The notes beneath the pieces were generated by a model. That model searched no databases. It was not told the origin of the DNA and was given only the letters and a program-made list of their open reading frames with translations. A stretch of 64,000 nt of DNA from positions 1 to 64,000 of the forward strand of contig NZ_JAYGIM010000022.1 of the NCBI RefSeq assembly GCF_034930985.1. Direction: 5' to 3'. Below, in pieces: positions 45,901 to 53,877 of this stretch. This stretch comes from Arcicella lustrica. Lineage in GTDB: Bacteria > Bacteroidota > Bacteroidia > Cytophagales > Spirosomataceae. Position numbers and translations under genes: made by a program. The stretch's first letter is position 1, and each line of letters starts with the position of its first letter.

Positions 45901-46782
45901 TACAAAGCGCAACAAACTTATGGTGAAGTTTCATTAATTCCGACGCCTGCATTCTTGTATGGTTTAAAACCAGACGAAGAAATCTTGATTACAATTGATG
46001 AAGGAAAAACAATTATTGTAAAATATTTGTATAAATCTGAACCTGACGAATCTGGACTTCGTACCGTTACTTTTGAATTGAACGGACAAGCTCGAAGAAT
46101 TAAAGTATTAGATAAAAACATCAAAATTGAACGTGCTCAACATACTAAAGCTTCGGCTAAAGGCGATATTGGCGCACCTTTACAAGGTCGTTTGAGTAGA
46201 ATCTTGGTGAAACCAGGCGATGAAGTAAAGAAAAATGCACCATTGTATATCATTGAAGCCATGAAAATGGAATCAATCGTTTCTTCTCCATTCGAAGGTA
46301 TCGTTTCAAGAGTTGTTCTGAATGAAGGAACGGTAGTTGAACAAGAAGATTTAGTATTAGCCGTTGAAGAAGCCACTTTACCTGAGCCAGACAAAGAAGA
46401 ATACTTATTCGTTTATGGTACGCTTAGAAAAGACTTCGGAAATGAATTACATAAACTAATTACTCGTAATTCTGAATTTATCGGAATAGCTGATTATCAA
46501 GGGAAAATGTACAATATCGGTGAATATCCGGGTATTGTAGTTTCTGATGATGCCAATAGCAAAGTAATTGGTGAATTGTATAAACTTTCAAATTCTTTAA
46601 GATTAATAAGAATTTTAGATGAGTATGAAGAATTCTATCCAGAAAATATTGCTGAAAGTGTTTTTGTAAGAAATGCCGTTTCAGTGAGTATTGATGGAAC
46701 AACTTATGAAGCATACGCATATCTGTACAATCATCCGACAGACGGTTTACCAGAAATAACAAGCGGTGATTTTTTAGCCTAG
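42925..46782 (+). CDS. pyc: Pyruvate carboxylase with a C-terminal gamma-glutamylcyclotransferase-like domain
   Basis: A 1285-residue protein; ordinary pyruvate carboxylases have about 1150. In order: biotin carboxylase (about 8-455; LVANRGEIAIRIMRAA, AAAGGGGRGMRVV, EVNPRIQVEHTITEEVTG), carboxyltransferase (about 530-820; DTTFRDGHQSLLATR, FDSLNWVE, HLHTHDTAS), the allosteric/tetramerisation region, and a biotin carrier with EAMKMES (biotinyl Lys1114). After about 40 residues an extra domain (about 1158-1285) begins YLFVYGTLRKDFGNELH and continues with YPGIVVSD, GELYKLSN and LDEYEEFYPEN, the hallmarks of the GGCT/AIG2-like fold including its catalytic-type Glu. The main enzyme makes oxaloacetate from pyruvate. 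The role of the added domain is unknown. A terminator follows. Confidence 0.95.
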   Translation: MAQPYVQKINSLLVANRGEIAIRIMRAASELGIRTVAVYTFEDRYSLHRYKADEAYQIGKDDEPLKPYLDIEGIIKLCKEKKIDAIHPGYGFLSENVTLARRCREEGIKFIGPSPEAMDALGDKVAAKVAARIAQVPMIEDSKEDLINYDIALSEARKIGFPVMVKAAAGGGGRGMRVVREEESLEKAFSEAKNEAKNAFGDDTIFIEKFIDQPKHIEVQLLGDQHGNLVHLYERDCSVQRRFQKVVEVAPSFGLKEETRQKLYQYALSIGKAVNYYNAGTVEFLVDKDENIFFIEVNPRIQVEHTITEEVTGIDIVRTQILIAQNYKLSDSNIFILKQEDIPLNGYAIQCRITTEDPANGFKPDFGTIIAYRNAAGFGIRLDEGSSYPGVKISPYFDSMLVKVSARGRTLKGASERLSRALTEFRIRGVKTNIPFLKNVITHPVFQKGKCVVQFIDSHPELFDFKTSRDRSTKVLRYLGDVVVNGNPDVKVKNERTFRTPVVPAFDAFAAYPAGNKQLLDSMGADKFSQYIKEQKQILYTDTTFRDGHQSLLATRVRTKDMVAVAESYAKNFPQLFSMEVWGGATFDVAMRFLNESPWKRLEAFREAMPNMLLQMLFRGSNAVGYSAYPDNLIEKFVEKSAETGIDVFRIFDSLNWVEAMKVSIKAVRERTNAIAEASICYTGDVFTNEKYSLQYYLDMARQLEDEGAHILAIKDMAGLLRPYQAQLLVTELKKALSIPVHLHTHDTASIQAATYLKAIEAGVDIVDCSLGSMSGLTAQPNFNSVVAMMQGNERECPINLPLLNQYSTYWEDIRQLYYPFESELKAGTAEVYDNEIPGGQYTNLRGQAIALGVGDKFELMKSNYVEANKLFGDIVKVTPSSKVVGDMAIFMTANSLTAEDVYAKGATLSFPESVKDFFKGGLGQPYGGFPKQLQEIILKGETPLTTRPNDTIPPIDFGKDFEDFKTKFPENEQGELDYLSYKMYPKVYEDYYKAQQTYGEVSLIPTPAFLYGLKPDEEILITIDEGKTIIVKYLYKSEPDESGLRTVTFELNGQARRIKVLDKNIKIERAQHTKASAKGDIGAPLQGRLSRILVKPGDEVKKNAPLYIIEAMKMESIVSSPFEGIVSRVVLNEGTVVEQEDLVLAVEEATLPEPDKEEYLFVYGTLRKDFGNELHKLITRNSEFIGIADYQGKMYNIGEYPGIVVSDDANSKVIGELYKLSNSLRLIRILDEYEEFYPENIAESVFVRNAVSVSIDGTTYEAYAYLYNHPTDGLPEITSGDFLA

Positions 46783-46806
46783 ATAATCATTGACTTGAAA
46801 ATTCAT

Positions 46807-46845
46807 GAAGAGCCTTGGAGAAATTCAAGGCTCTTCTGGTTTTAT
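46807..46845 (+). terminator. Intrinsic terminator after pyc
   Basis: A perfect 11-bp stem GAAGAGCCTTG/CAAGGCTCTTC (46807-46817 with 46826-46836), 8-nt loop, then a T-rich stretch. Confidence 0.85.
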
Positions 46846-46893
46846 TCCATTCAAAAAAGAGAATGTCATAAAGCGCAAAGCAAATCACTTCTT

Positions 46894-46901
46894 TATCTTT
46901 G
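46894..46901 (+). promoter_or_regulatory. Possible -7 box for the threonine aldolase gene
   Basis: TATCTTTG fits TAnnTTTG, 34 bp upstream of the ATG and downstream of the pyc terminator. Confidence 0.45.
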
Positions 46902-46934
46902 TAAGAATTTATTTCATCAAAAACTATCAACAAT

Positions 46935-47945
46935 ATGACCATTGAATTAAGAAGCGATACTTTTACAAAACCTACACCTGCGATGTTAGAAGCAATGTTT
47001 TCGGCGGAAGTTGGAGATGATGTTTTTGAAGACGACCCAACCGTCATTGCTCTCGAACAAAAAACAGCTACCATGTTTGGCTACGAAGCAGGATTATTCT
47101 GTACTTCTGGCACAATGACCAATCAAATAGCCATCAACGTCCACGTAAAACAAGGTGACGAAGTAATTTGCGATGCTCTCTCTCACATTTATTTATACGA
47201 AGGCGGAGGTATTTCAGCCAATTCTATGGCTTCTGTTAATTTATTGCAGGGAGATAGAGGAAGATTAACGGCTTCTCAAATCAAAGAAGTAATTCAGCCT
47301 GACAATATTCATCATCCTATTTCAGCTTTAGTTTCTTTGGAAAATACCGTCAACAAAGGCGGTGGTGCTTATTATCAATTAGCTGATATTCAAGACATCA
47401 AAAAGCTTTGCATCGAAAACAGCATTCCTTTACATTTGGACGGAGCGAGAATTTTCAATGCTTTGGTAGAAACACAGGAAAGTCCTTTGGAATATGGCAA
47501 ATTATTTGATTCCATTTCAGTCTGTCTTTCAAAAGGTTTAGGAACGCCAATTGGTTCTGTATTATTAGGCACAAAAGACTTTATCAAAAAAGCCAGAAGA
47601 GTAAGAAAACGTTTGGGCGGAGGCTGGCGACAAGCAGGATATTTGGCAGCAGCAGGTATTTACGCACTAGATAATAATATTGAAAGACTAAAAGAAGACC
47701 ATGCTCGTGCTAGAATAATCGGCGAAACAATGGCAAAACTGCCAGAAGTAGAAGAGATTTTACCCGTAGATACCAACATCGTCATTTTCAGATTAAATGA
47801 AAAAATACTTTCATCTGATTATGTTCAGCAATTGCACGAAAAAGGTATTAGAGCCGCAACTTTTGGCAAACACTTAGTTAGATTTGTAACGCATTTAGAT
47901 TTTACGGATGAACATTTAGAGGAGTTTCAGAAGAGAGTTTTATAA
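46935..47945 (+). CDS. ltaE: Low-specificity L-threonine aldolase
   Basis: A 336-residue fold-type I PLP enzyme. It begins IELRSDTFTKPTPAMLEAMF, contains GDDVFEDDP, HIYLYEGGGI, LENTVNKGGG, HLDGARIFNA and the PLP-lysine motif VCLSKGLGTPIGSVLLG (Lys200). It cleaves threonine/allo-threonine to glycine and acetaldehyde. It has its own promoter candidate and terminator, so it is likely monocistronic. Confidence 0.95.
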   Translation: MTIELRSDTFTKPTPAMLEAMFSAEVGDDVFEDDPTVIALEQKTATMFGYEAGLFCTSGTMTNQIAINVHVKQGDEVICDALSHIYLYEGGGISANSMASVNLLQGDRGRLTASQIKEVIQPDNIHHPISALVSLENTVNKGGGAYYQLADIQDIKKLCIENSIPLHLDGARIFNALVETQESPLEYGKLFDSISVCLSKGLGTPIGSVLLGTKDFIKKARRVRKRLGGGWRQAGYLAAAGIYALDNNIERLKEDHARARIIGETMAKLPEVEEILPVDTNIVIFRLNEKILSSDYVQQLHEKGIRAATFGKHLVRFVTHLDFTDEHLEEFQKRVL

Positions 47946-47953
47946 ATGATATT

Positions 47954-47984
47954 AGGCACAGTATTTATTTACTGTGCCTTTTTT
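47954..47984 (+). terminator. Intrinsic terminator after the threonine aldolase gene
   Basis: The stem AGGCACAGTA/TACTGTGCCT (47954-47963 with 47970-47979) has a 6-nt loop and a T tail. Confidence 0.9.
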
Positions 47985-48034
47985 AATGTCATCTGTATTG
48001 TGTAAATTTATCCTAACACTAAACAACTTTATTG

Positions 48035-48502
48035 ATGCAAAGTAATGCCCAAACTCCCGACCAATACATTGAAGAATTGCCTGAGGACAGAAAAATCGCC
48101 ATCAGCAATTTAAGAAAAGTAATTCAGGAAAACTTACCTGAAGGTTTTCAAGAAACAATGAGCTATGGTATGATTGGCTATGTAGTACCACATTCACTTT
48201 ACCCAAGTGGGTATCATTGTACTCCGAATCTCCCACTCCCTTTTTTGAATATTGCTTCACAGAAAAACTTTATTGCGGTTTATCACATGCTTGTTTACTC
48301 TGACCCAAATATCAATCAATGGTTTGTAAACGAATTCCCCAAGCATTCTAAATCTAAATTGGATATGGGAAAAAGCTGTATCAGATTCAAGAAATTAGAC
48401 CAAATTCCATTTGAATTAATTGGAGAGTTAGCTTCTAAAGTAACTGTTGATGAATGGATTAAGATTTATGAAGCACAATTGAAACGGGAAACAGAATTTT
48501 AA
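48035..48502 (+). CDS. DUF1801 domain-containing protein
   Basis: A 155-residue cytosolic protein of the DUF1801/YdhG-like group: TPDQYIEELPEDRKIAISNL, GFQETMSYGMIGYVVPHSLY, LPFLNIASQKNFIAVYHMLV and MGKSCIRFKKLDQIPFELIG are the usual blocks. The ATG at 48035 is used, one codon after a TTG. The biochemical role of this family is not established. Confidence 0.9.
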   Translation: MQSNAQTPDQYIEELPEDRKIAISNLRKVIQENLPEGFQETMSYGMIGYVVPHSLYPSGYHCTPNLPLPFLNIASQKNFIAVYHMLVYSDPNINQWFVNEFPKHSKSKLDMGKSCIRFKKLDQIPFELIGELASKVTVDEWIKIYEAQLKRETEF

Positions 48503-48532
48503 GTACCCAATTTTTACTTAAATATTTTTCAT

Positions 48533-48540
48533 TAATTTTG
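48533..48540 (+). promoter_or_regulatory. Possible -7 box of the DUF2281/PIN operon
   Basis: TAATTTTG fits TAnnTTTG and lies 19 bp before the antitoxin ATG at 48559. Confidence 0.4.
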
Positions 48541-48558
48541 TATAAACTACTAAAAGTC

Positions 48559-48774
48559 ATGGACAATATCCTATTATATAACAAACTGATTAATTTGCCT
48601 GAAAACATGAAAGCTGAAGTGTCTGATTTCATAGATTTCCTCCTAAGTAAATCGCAAAAGAGTAATCAAGAACCTGAAAAGCCTAAAGCAAAATTTGGTA
48701 GTGCAAAAGGTATGTTTACTATTAAAGAAGATTTTGATAAACCTTTGGACGATTTTAATGAATATATGAATTAA
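48559..48774 (+). CDS. DUF2281-type antitoxin
   Basis: A 71-residue protein with the DUF2281 layout: a short helical N-terminus (LLYNKLINLPENMKAEVSDF, IDFLLSK) and a C-terminal tail with the FGSAKGMFTIKEDFDKPLDD segment that is typical of antitoxins paired with PIN toxins. Its TAA overlaps the ATG of the PIN gene by one base, giving translational coupling. A TTG at 48538 would add seven residues and overlaps the promoter box. Confidence 0.9.
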   Translation: MDNILLYNKLINLPENMKAEVSDFIDFLLSKSQKSNQEPEKPKAKFGSAKGMFTIKEDFDKPLDDFNEYMN

Positions 48775-49157
48775 TGAAAAATCTACTTGATACTCATACA
48801 TTAATTTGGTTTTTGAATGGAGATTATAATTTGTCGGAAAATGCGAGAAAAGCGATAGAACACAAAAATGCCATTAATTATGTTAGTATTGCAAGTTTGT
48901 GGGAAATAGCCATAAAAGTGAGTTTGAACAAATTAGATTTACACTCTCCCTTTCATAGCATTGCTGAACAAATTAATTTTAATGGTTTTCAGCTTCTTTC
49001 AATAACATTTGAAGATACTTTAATACTCTCAAGCTTACCTTTTCATCACAGAGACCCATTTGATAGAATTATTATATCACAAAGTATTTCTAAAGAATTA
49101 ACAATCATTTCAAAAGATAGTTATTTCAATGCCTACGATGTAGTTACAATCTGGTAA
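48774..49157 (+). CDS. PIN domain toxin (VapC-like)
   Basis: A 127-residue PIN protein of the DUF2281-associated type. Motifs: LLDTHTLIWFLNGD (first Asp), SIASLWEIAIKVSLNKLDL (Glu), and HHRDPFDRIIISQS (distal Asp pair). It is an Mg2+-dependent ribonuclease by family. The start codon overlaps the antitoxin stop. Confidence 0.9.
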   Translation: MKNLLDTHTLIWFLNGDYNLSENARKAIEHKNAINYVSIASLWEIAIKVSLNKLDLHSPFHSIAEQINFNGFQLLSITFEDTLILSSLPFHHRDPFDRIIISQSISKELTIISKDSYFNAYDVVTIW

Positions 49158-49249
49158 TTCTTAAAATCTATTTTTATTCTTATTTTAGTCACAAACAAAT
49201 CCAGCTAAATCATTCCACTTTTTGAATTATCTTTCAGAAAAATTCAAAA

Positions 49250-51283
49250 ATGAAAATACTTTTATCCTTACTCTGCTTTATAAATTCCTTTGCTTTGGTG
49301 GCTCAAACAGACTCAAGTTTGAAAGTCACTGAACTTCAACCTGTTATTATTAGCTCTTCTCGTTTTGTTGGAAAGGATATTCAAAGGCCTTTGGCTGTTA
49401 CGGTTATCGACCAAACTCGTTTACAAACTGGACAATCCAAACTTTCAATGTTCGATGCGCTCGGTGCCGTGCCTGGCGTTTTTGCCATGAATTCTGAAAA
49501 CTTCGCCCAAGATTTACGCATTTCTATTCGTGGTTTTGGTGCAAGAGCTTCTTTTGGTATTCGTGGCTTGAAGGTTGTGATGGATGGCATTCCAGAATCT
49601 ATTCCAGACGGAACCGCAAAAGTTGGCAATTTAGACATGGGTTTAATGGAACGCATGGAAGTAATTAAAGGACCAACTGCTGGTTTGTATGGCAATGCTT
49701 CGGGTGGCGTAATTAGTCTTTTTTCAGAAACGCCTAAAACTTTTTTTGCCGAAGCACAAGCTACTTTCGGCTCTTTTGGGTTTCAAAGATTACAATTTAA
49801 AACGGGTCAAGAAATTGGGAAAGTCACTTATTTTTTCAATGCTTCTCGTTTGACAAGTACTGGTTATCGTAATCACAGTGCTTTAGAACGTAATTTTTTC
49901 AATGGAAAAGTAATTTATAAGTTTTCAGATAAAAGTAATCTGAGTGTTTTGATGAGTTATGTGGATAGTCCAAAAGCAGAAGACCCAGGAGGATTAACGC
50001 AAGCAGATATTGACAAAGATAGACGACAAGCCAGACAATTAAACATAGACTACAATGCTTACGAGACTTTTCAACAAGCAAAAATAGCCTTGATTTACGA
50101 TCAAAAAATTGGCGAAAAACATCAAATCAATGTACGAGCATTTTACTTAAATCGTGATTTTAGTAATCTGCAAGCTTTTGAAGCAAACGGACAAATTGCC
50201 TTTAAAAGAGATTTTTCTGGCGGAGGTTTCAACTATCAATTCACTGAAAAAAAATATAGATTAAAAGCAGGATTAGACCTTGAAAATCAAGAGGATAATC
50301 GCCAAAGATATGATAATAAAAAAGGAGAAAGAGGCAATTTAAAACTCGACCAAATTGAATCTTTCAGCAATATCGGTACATTTATCTTGCAAGAATATAC
50401 TTTCAATCATCAATTCAGACTTTCATTAAATACTCGTTTTGATGATATTCAATTAAAAATTTTGGATAAATTCTTGAGTGGTGGCGACGAATCTTCAACA
50501 CAGTCTTTTCAGCGTTTTAGTCCGATGTTAGGATTTTCGTTTGCTCCAACAGCCAATCAATCTATTTACACCAATATTTCAAGCAGTTTTGAAACGCCAT
50601 CTTTGAATGAATTATCCAATAATCCATTGAATACTGGCGGTTTTAATCCTGATTTAAGTCCTCAGAAATCAAGAAATTTTGAATTGGGTTATAAAGGTAT
50701 TCTTAGTAAAAAATTAAGATTTGACCTAGCCCTTTTCACGATTGAAGTACAAGATGAGATTGTTGCTTACCAAATTGCAGGACAAGCAGGAAGAACATTC
50801 TTTAGAAATGCAGGTTTATCTAACCGAAAAGGTATTGAAGCTGGTTTAACCTACAAAATATTGGCAGGTTTAACTACTTATTTGAATTATACTCTCTCCG
50901 ATTTTGCTTACAAAGAATACCAAACAACTGCTGGAAAATTTGATGGAAATACTTTGCCGGGCATTCCGAAACATAATATTTATTCGGAGTTTAGATATTT
51001 CGATAAATCTGGTTTATTTGGCATTGTTCAGTTAAGAAGTATCAGCAAGATTTATGCGGATGATGCGAATACTGTAACTAATAATGGATATTTCACAGCA
51101 AATGTACGAGTGGGCTATCGTAAGCAAATTGGAGCTTTAACTTTAGAACCTTTTATCGGTATTAACAACTTAACGAATACCGTTTACAATGCCAATGTTC
51201 AAATCAATGCTACAGCAAATCGTTATTTTGAACCCGCTTCTGGAAGCTTTTTGTTTGGAGGAATTAGTGTGCGAGCGTTTTAG
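49250..51283 (+). CDS. TonB-dependent receptor (siderophore-type)
   Basis: A 677-residue outer-membrane receptor with signal peptide (about 1-19, ending ALVAQ), a TonB-box-like LQPVIISSSRF stretch, a plug (about 45-165; MFDALGAVPGVFAMNSENFA, ISIRGFGARASFGIRGLKVV, MERMEVIKGPTAGLYGNASG) and a barrel ending GGISVRAF. Unlike the receptor at 6781 it has no STN or carboxypeptidase-regulatory-like extension. Architecture and plug sequence are close to ferric-siderophore receptors, but the ligand is not determinable. No TonB, ABC or regulatory gene is next to it. Confidence 0.92.
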   Translation: MKILLSLLCFINSFALVAQTDSSLKVTELQPVIISSSRFVGKDIQRPLAVTVIDQTRLQTGQSKLSMFDALGAVPGVFAMNSENFAQDLRISIRGFGARASFGIRGLKVVMDGIPESIPDGTAKVGNLDMGLMERMEVIKGPTAGLYGNASGGVISLFSETPKTFFAEAQATFGSFGFQRLQFKTGQEIGKVTYFFNASRLTSTGYRNHSALERNFFNGKVIYKFSDKSNLSVLMSYVDSPKAEDPGGLTQADIDKDRRQARQLNIDYNAYETFQQAKIALIYDQKIGEKHQINVRAFYLNRDFSNLQAFEANGQIAFKRDFSGGGFNYQFTEKKYRLKAGLDLENQEDNRQRYDNKKGERGNLKLDQIESFSNIGTFILQEYTFNHQFRLSLNTRFDDIQLKILDKFLSGGDESSTQSFQRFSPMLGFSFAPTANQSIYTNISSSFETPSLNELSNNPLNTGGFNPDLSPQKSRNFELGYKGILSKKLRFDLALFTIEVQDEIVAYQIAGQAGRTFFRNAGLSNRKGIEAGLTYKILAGLTTYLNYTLSDFAYKEYQTTAGKFDGNTLPGIPKHNIYSEFRYFDKSGLFGIVQLRSISKIYADDANTVTNNGYFTANVRVGYRKQIGALTLEPFIGINNLTNTVYNANVQINATANRYFEPASGSFLFGGISVRAF

Positions 51284-51318
51284 ATATGGGATTTGGGATT
51301 TCTGTCGTCGGATTAATT

Positions 51319-51383
51319 AAACCTATAAGGATTTATATAATTGACTAATAATAAGAACTTTAACCTCAAACCCTTATAGGTTT
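51319..51383 (+). terminator. Hairpin after the second TonB-dependent receptor gene
   Basis: A perfect 12-bp stem AAACCTATAAGG/CCTTATAGGTTT (51319-51330 with 51372-51383) with a 41-nt loop. It is possibly a terminator. Confidence 0.5.
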
Positions 51384-51417
51384 ATATTCTCAATTAATTT
51401 ATTCTAAATACTTATCT

Positions 51418-51999
51418 ATGAAAAATTATGAAAAAATTAAAAATACATTGGTAAATGAAAATGAAGAAAAAGCATTTAAGTTATTAAAGAGTATTGAACT
51501 GGATATAGCAATGTATTCCTCTTCTTTAATTGATTCATTTGTAGCTTTAAAACCTTGTCAGGTGAAAAATGATATTGCCATTTTACTTTCTGAAATTAGT
51601 AATGAAGATTTTGTTCCAATTGTTATCAATGATGTTAAAAAATATCTCAATGGTGAAGACATTGGGTCATTAATATATTCTCTACTTGATAAAAATATAG
51701 GAGATTATGTTGTTGATATAATTGACATTTTATGTAACCTTAATCCTAAAAAGGACAATTTTGAAGCCTTTGAAATGATTCATTTAATCTTGAAGGAATA
51801 TGAAGGAAAAGTTTCAAAAAAAGATATAAACACATCTATTCTGTTAATTAATAATACATTAAAATCAACAGAAAAAAATGAACAGCGATATAACTATGTA
51901 AACTGGTGTTTGAATTGGCTACTACAAAAAAAAGCCATTATTGAGTTTATCGATAAAATGGAACAAAATCCTGACATTTCACTGGATGATTCTCACTGA
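51418..51999 (+). CDS. Hypothetical helical-repeat protein
   Basis: A 193-residue soluble, all-helical protein with HEAT/ARM-like spacing (LLKSIELDIAMYSSSLIDSF, IAILLSEISNEDFVPIVIND, LIYSLLDKNIGDYVVDIIDI). Very A+T-rich codons and a lysine/asparagine-rich composition set it slightly apart from neighbouring housekeeping genes. It could be an immunity-type or adaptor protein, but nothing shows that directly. A 44-residue ORF on the opposite strand overlaps its last 7 bases. Confidence 0.65.
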   Translation: MKNYEKIKNTLVNENEEKAFKLLKSIELDIAMYSSSLIDSFVALKPCQVKNDIAILLSEISNEDFVPIVINDVKKYLNGEDIGSLIYSLLDKNIGDYVVDIIDILCNLNPKKDNFEAFEMIHLILKEYEGKVSKKDINTSILLINNTLKSTEKNEQRYNYVNWCLNWLLQKKAIIEFIDKMEQNPDISLDDSH

Positions 52000-52127
52000 T
52001 TCTTTCCCTGCATTTCTCTAAGAGAATCTACAATTATTATCTCTGAAAATCTGTTGGTAAAATATTTTTTTCCAAACTCTTCAAAAATTATATTATCTTC
52101 GCCATCCCAAAGAATGAAACATTTCAT
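51993..52127 (-). CDS. Small ORF, 44 residues, unidentified
   Basis: An ATG at 52127 opens a frame to a TGA at 51993-51995. The product begins MKCFILWDGEDNIIFEEFGK and ends SLREMQGKNQ, with a balanced, protein-like composition. It sits between the convergent gene at 51418 and tmRNA on the other strand and overlaps the former by 7 bases. It could be a small protein or a remnant of a longer gene. Confidence 0.35.
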   Translation of the reverse strand: MKCFILWDGEDNIIFEEFGKKYFTNRFSEIIIVDSLREMQGKNQ

Positions 52128-52153
52128 TTCATTTGAGGTTCTTTTAATCATTT

Positions 52154-52548
52154 GGGGGCGACCGGTATTGACAGCTTGTGCAGGTCGGTGGTAAGCACGT
52201 CGGGAGTTGGTCTAATCTCCTGTTAAAAATTAGTCCGAAAAACAATCGGCAATACTCAGTATGCCATGGCAGCTTAATCCTTAAAGGATTTCGTTTTGGA
52301 TAGTTATCAACGGAGTTGGAGCTATTCGCCACACCCCACTCGGCTAAACTCTGCCGCTGGGATACGGGGTGTCGAAACGCAGAGTCGAATGTTGTGATTT
52401 CTCTAAGCAAACATTTAGTACAAAGAGGATAAGGATAGTTTAAGGTCCGGCTTGAACCCTGCCTATCTCGAAAAAATAATCAAGACTAAACGTGAAGAAA
52501 GCTATCGAGTTCCTTGTCTGGACGAGAGTTCGAATCTCTCCGTCTCCA
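52154..52548 (+). ncRNA. ssrA: Transfer-messenger RNA (tmRNA)
   Basis: The 5' end GGGGGCGACCGGTATTGACA and the 3' T-arm GAGTTCGAATCTCTCCGTCTCC are diagnostic; seven bases of each end pair as the acceptor stem (with two G-U pairs). The tag frame runs GGC AAT ACT CAG TAT GCC ATG GCA GCT TAA at 52248-52277, giving the peptide GNTQYAMAA after the charged alanine. It ends AMAA rather than the common ALAA. tmRNA with SmpB rescues stalled ribosomes and marks products for proteolysis. CCA is not encoded directly after the discriminator base (52548). A terminator follows. Confidence 0.96.
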
Positions 52549-52554
52549 CTCCTT

Positions 52555-52589
52555 AAACCGCTTATACAATGTGTATGAGCGGTTTTTGT
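52555..52589 (+). terminator. Intrinsic terminator after ssrA
   Basis: The stem AAACCGCTTATACA/TGTATGAGCGGTTT (52555-52568 with 52572-52585, one G-T pair) has a 3-nt loop and T-rich tail. Confidence 0.88.
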
Positions 52590-53164
52590 TTTATATGCCT
52601 TTCCGTATTCTTCCTAAAACATTCTATTTATTATACCCATTAGTACAATTGTCTTCCTGAGAATTTTTCTAAAAAGAACTCTTATTGTTCTAGTTTACTC
52701 TAAACATTTTCTAGTAAGTAATGGAGTTTTTCTTATCTACTTTGCAATTTTTCTGACAAGTTTTTTTCTATAGACTTTGTACTTTTTCCTATATATTAGA
52801 CGGAATTGTTAAAAATAATATATGTAATTGATTGGAAATTAGTTATTTATATGCTATCAAGAGTGATAATTGGTTTTTTTGTATCAATCCATTATTTTAA
52901 TAAAAAAATCACCAACACCTGCCTAAGTAATGCACCAATTACAAAGACTATATTTCTATCACAAAATAGAGATAATTTTCTTCATCGAAGAAAAAAATAG
53001 TTTCAATAGAATCATCGGATGTTCTTTTTAATTTGAGTCGTAGGAGAGAACTTGAGACTAATTGTAGATATTGGCACAAAGAACCTCTATTTTGTCGCTT
53101 TTATACCTTGTTTATTTACTGTTAAAGCTTAGGTTTGTGTATAAAGAATTTAAACTAAAAAACT
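52590..53164. other. Long intergenic region without recognised genes
   Basis: About 575 bp of very A+T-rich sequence between ssrA and the VOC gene. Only a 64-codon frame with poor composition is present (52806-53000) and I do not believe it is a gene. No hairpin, tRNA or repeat was recognised. Confidence 0.45.
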
Positions 53165-53602
53165 ATGGCACTCATCAATCCTCACATTAACTTTAACGGA
53201 AATGCCGAAGAAGCATTTATTTTTTACAAATCTGTATTTGGTGGAGAATTCGCAACGATTGTGCGTTTCAAAGACCTTGCTGGTCCTGAATTTACAGTTT
53301 CAGAAAATGAAGCAAACAAAATAATGCACATTGCTTTGCCGATTGGCAACAACGTTCTGATGGCTAATGATGTTCCCGAAATTATGGGAAAAACAAACGA
53401 AAATGAACACAGAAGTAAAATTTCAATCAGTGCAGAAAGCAAAGAAGAAGCCGACAAATTATTTAACGGACTTTCAGAAGGCGGACAAATTGAAATGCCT
53501 ATTGCCGACAGTCCTTGGGGTTCATATTTTGGTATGTTTAGAGACAAATACGGAATTGAATGGATGGTAGATTTTGACCCAAATTATAAAGGACAGATTT
53601 AA
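53165..53602 (+). CDS. VOC family protein (PhnB-like)
   Basis: A 145-residue protein of the vicinal-oxygen-chelate superfamily, PhnB/YjdN-like subgroup: NPHINFNGNAEEAFIFYKSV, FGGEF, IMHIALPIGNNVLMANDVPE and the C-terminal WGSYFGMFRDKYGIEWMVDF. Members of this subgroup often lack a proven activity. Monocistronic in appearance. Confidence 0.92.
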   Translation: MALINPHINFNGNAEEAFIFYKSVFGGEFATIVRFKDLAGPEFTVSENEANKIMHIALPIGNNVLMANDVPEIMGKTNENEHRSKISISAESKEEADKLFNGLSEGGQIEMPIADSPWGSYFGMFRDKYGIEWMVDFDPNYKGQI

Positions 53603-53717
53603 TCGTAGCGTCACTTGTACCTAAAATGAATTCTGTTTTAACCGAATAAAGTATTATGAATTACTGCTTTTCTACTAGTTCAGAAAGACAAGTAGAAGAG
53701 TTGATAAATAGTTTGTT

Positions 53718-53750
53718 ACTCATGGCATGACTCTGAGTCATGCCATGAGT
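53718..53750. repeat. Intergenic palindrome, copy B
   Basis: A perfect 15-bp stem (53718-53732 with 53736-53750) with a 3-nt loop; arms CATGGCATGACT as in the palindrome at 553-581. Confidence 0.75.
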
Positions 53751-53877
53751 TTAAATACATCTACAATCAATCCTCAGCACCTTCAAATCCTCCCTTTTAC
53801 AGCTTTCAAACCCCAACAACAATTTACTGAGGGAAATGTGCTAATTTTGTGTTTGTATTTTTATTTATATTACACGC

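Noticed and set aside
52806..53000. 64-codon ORF in the gap after ssrA
   Set aside because: Composition is that of A+T-rich spacer, there is no promoter or family resemblance, and it stands alone.
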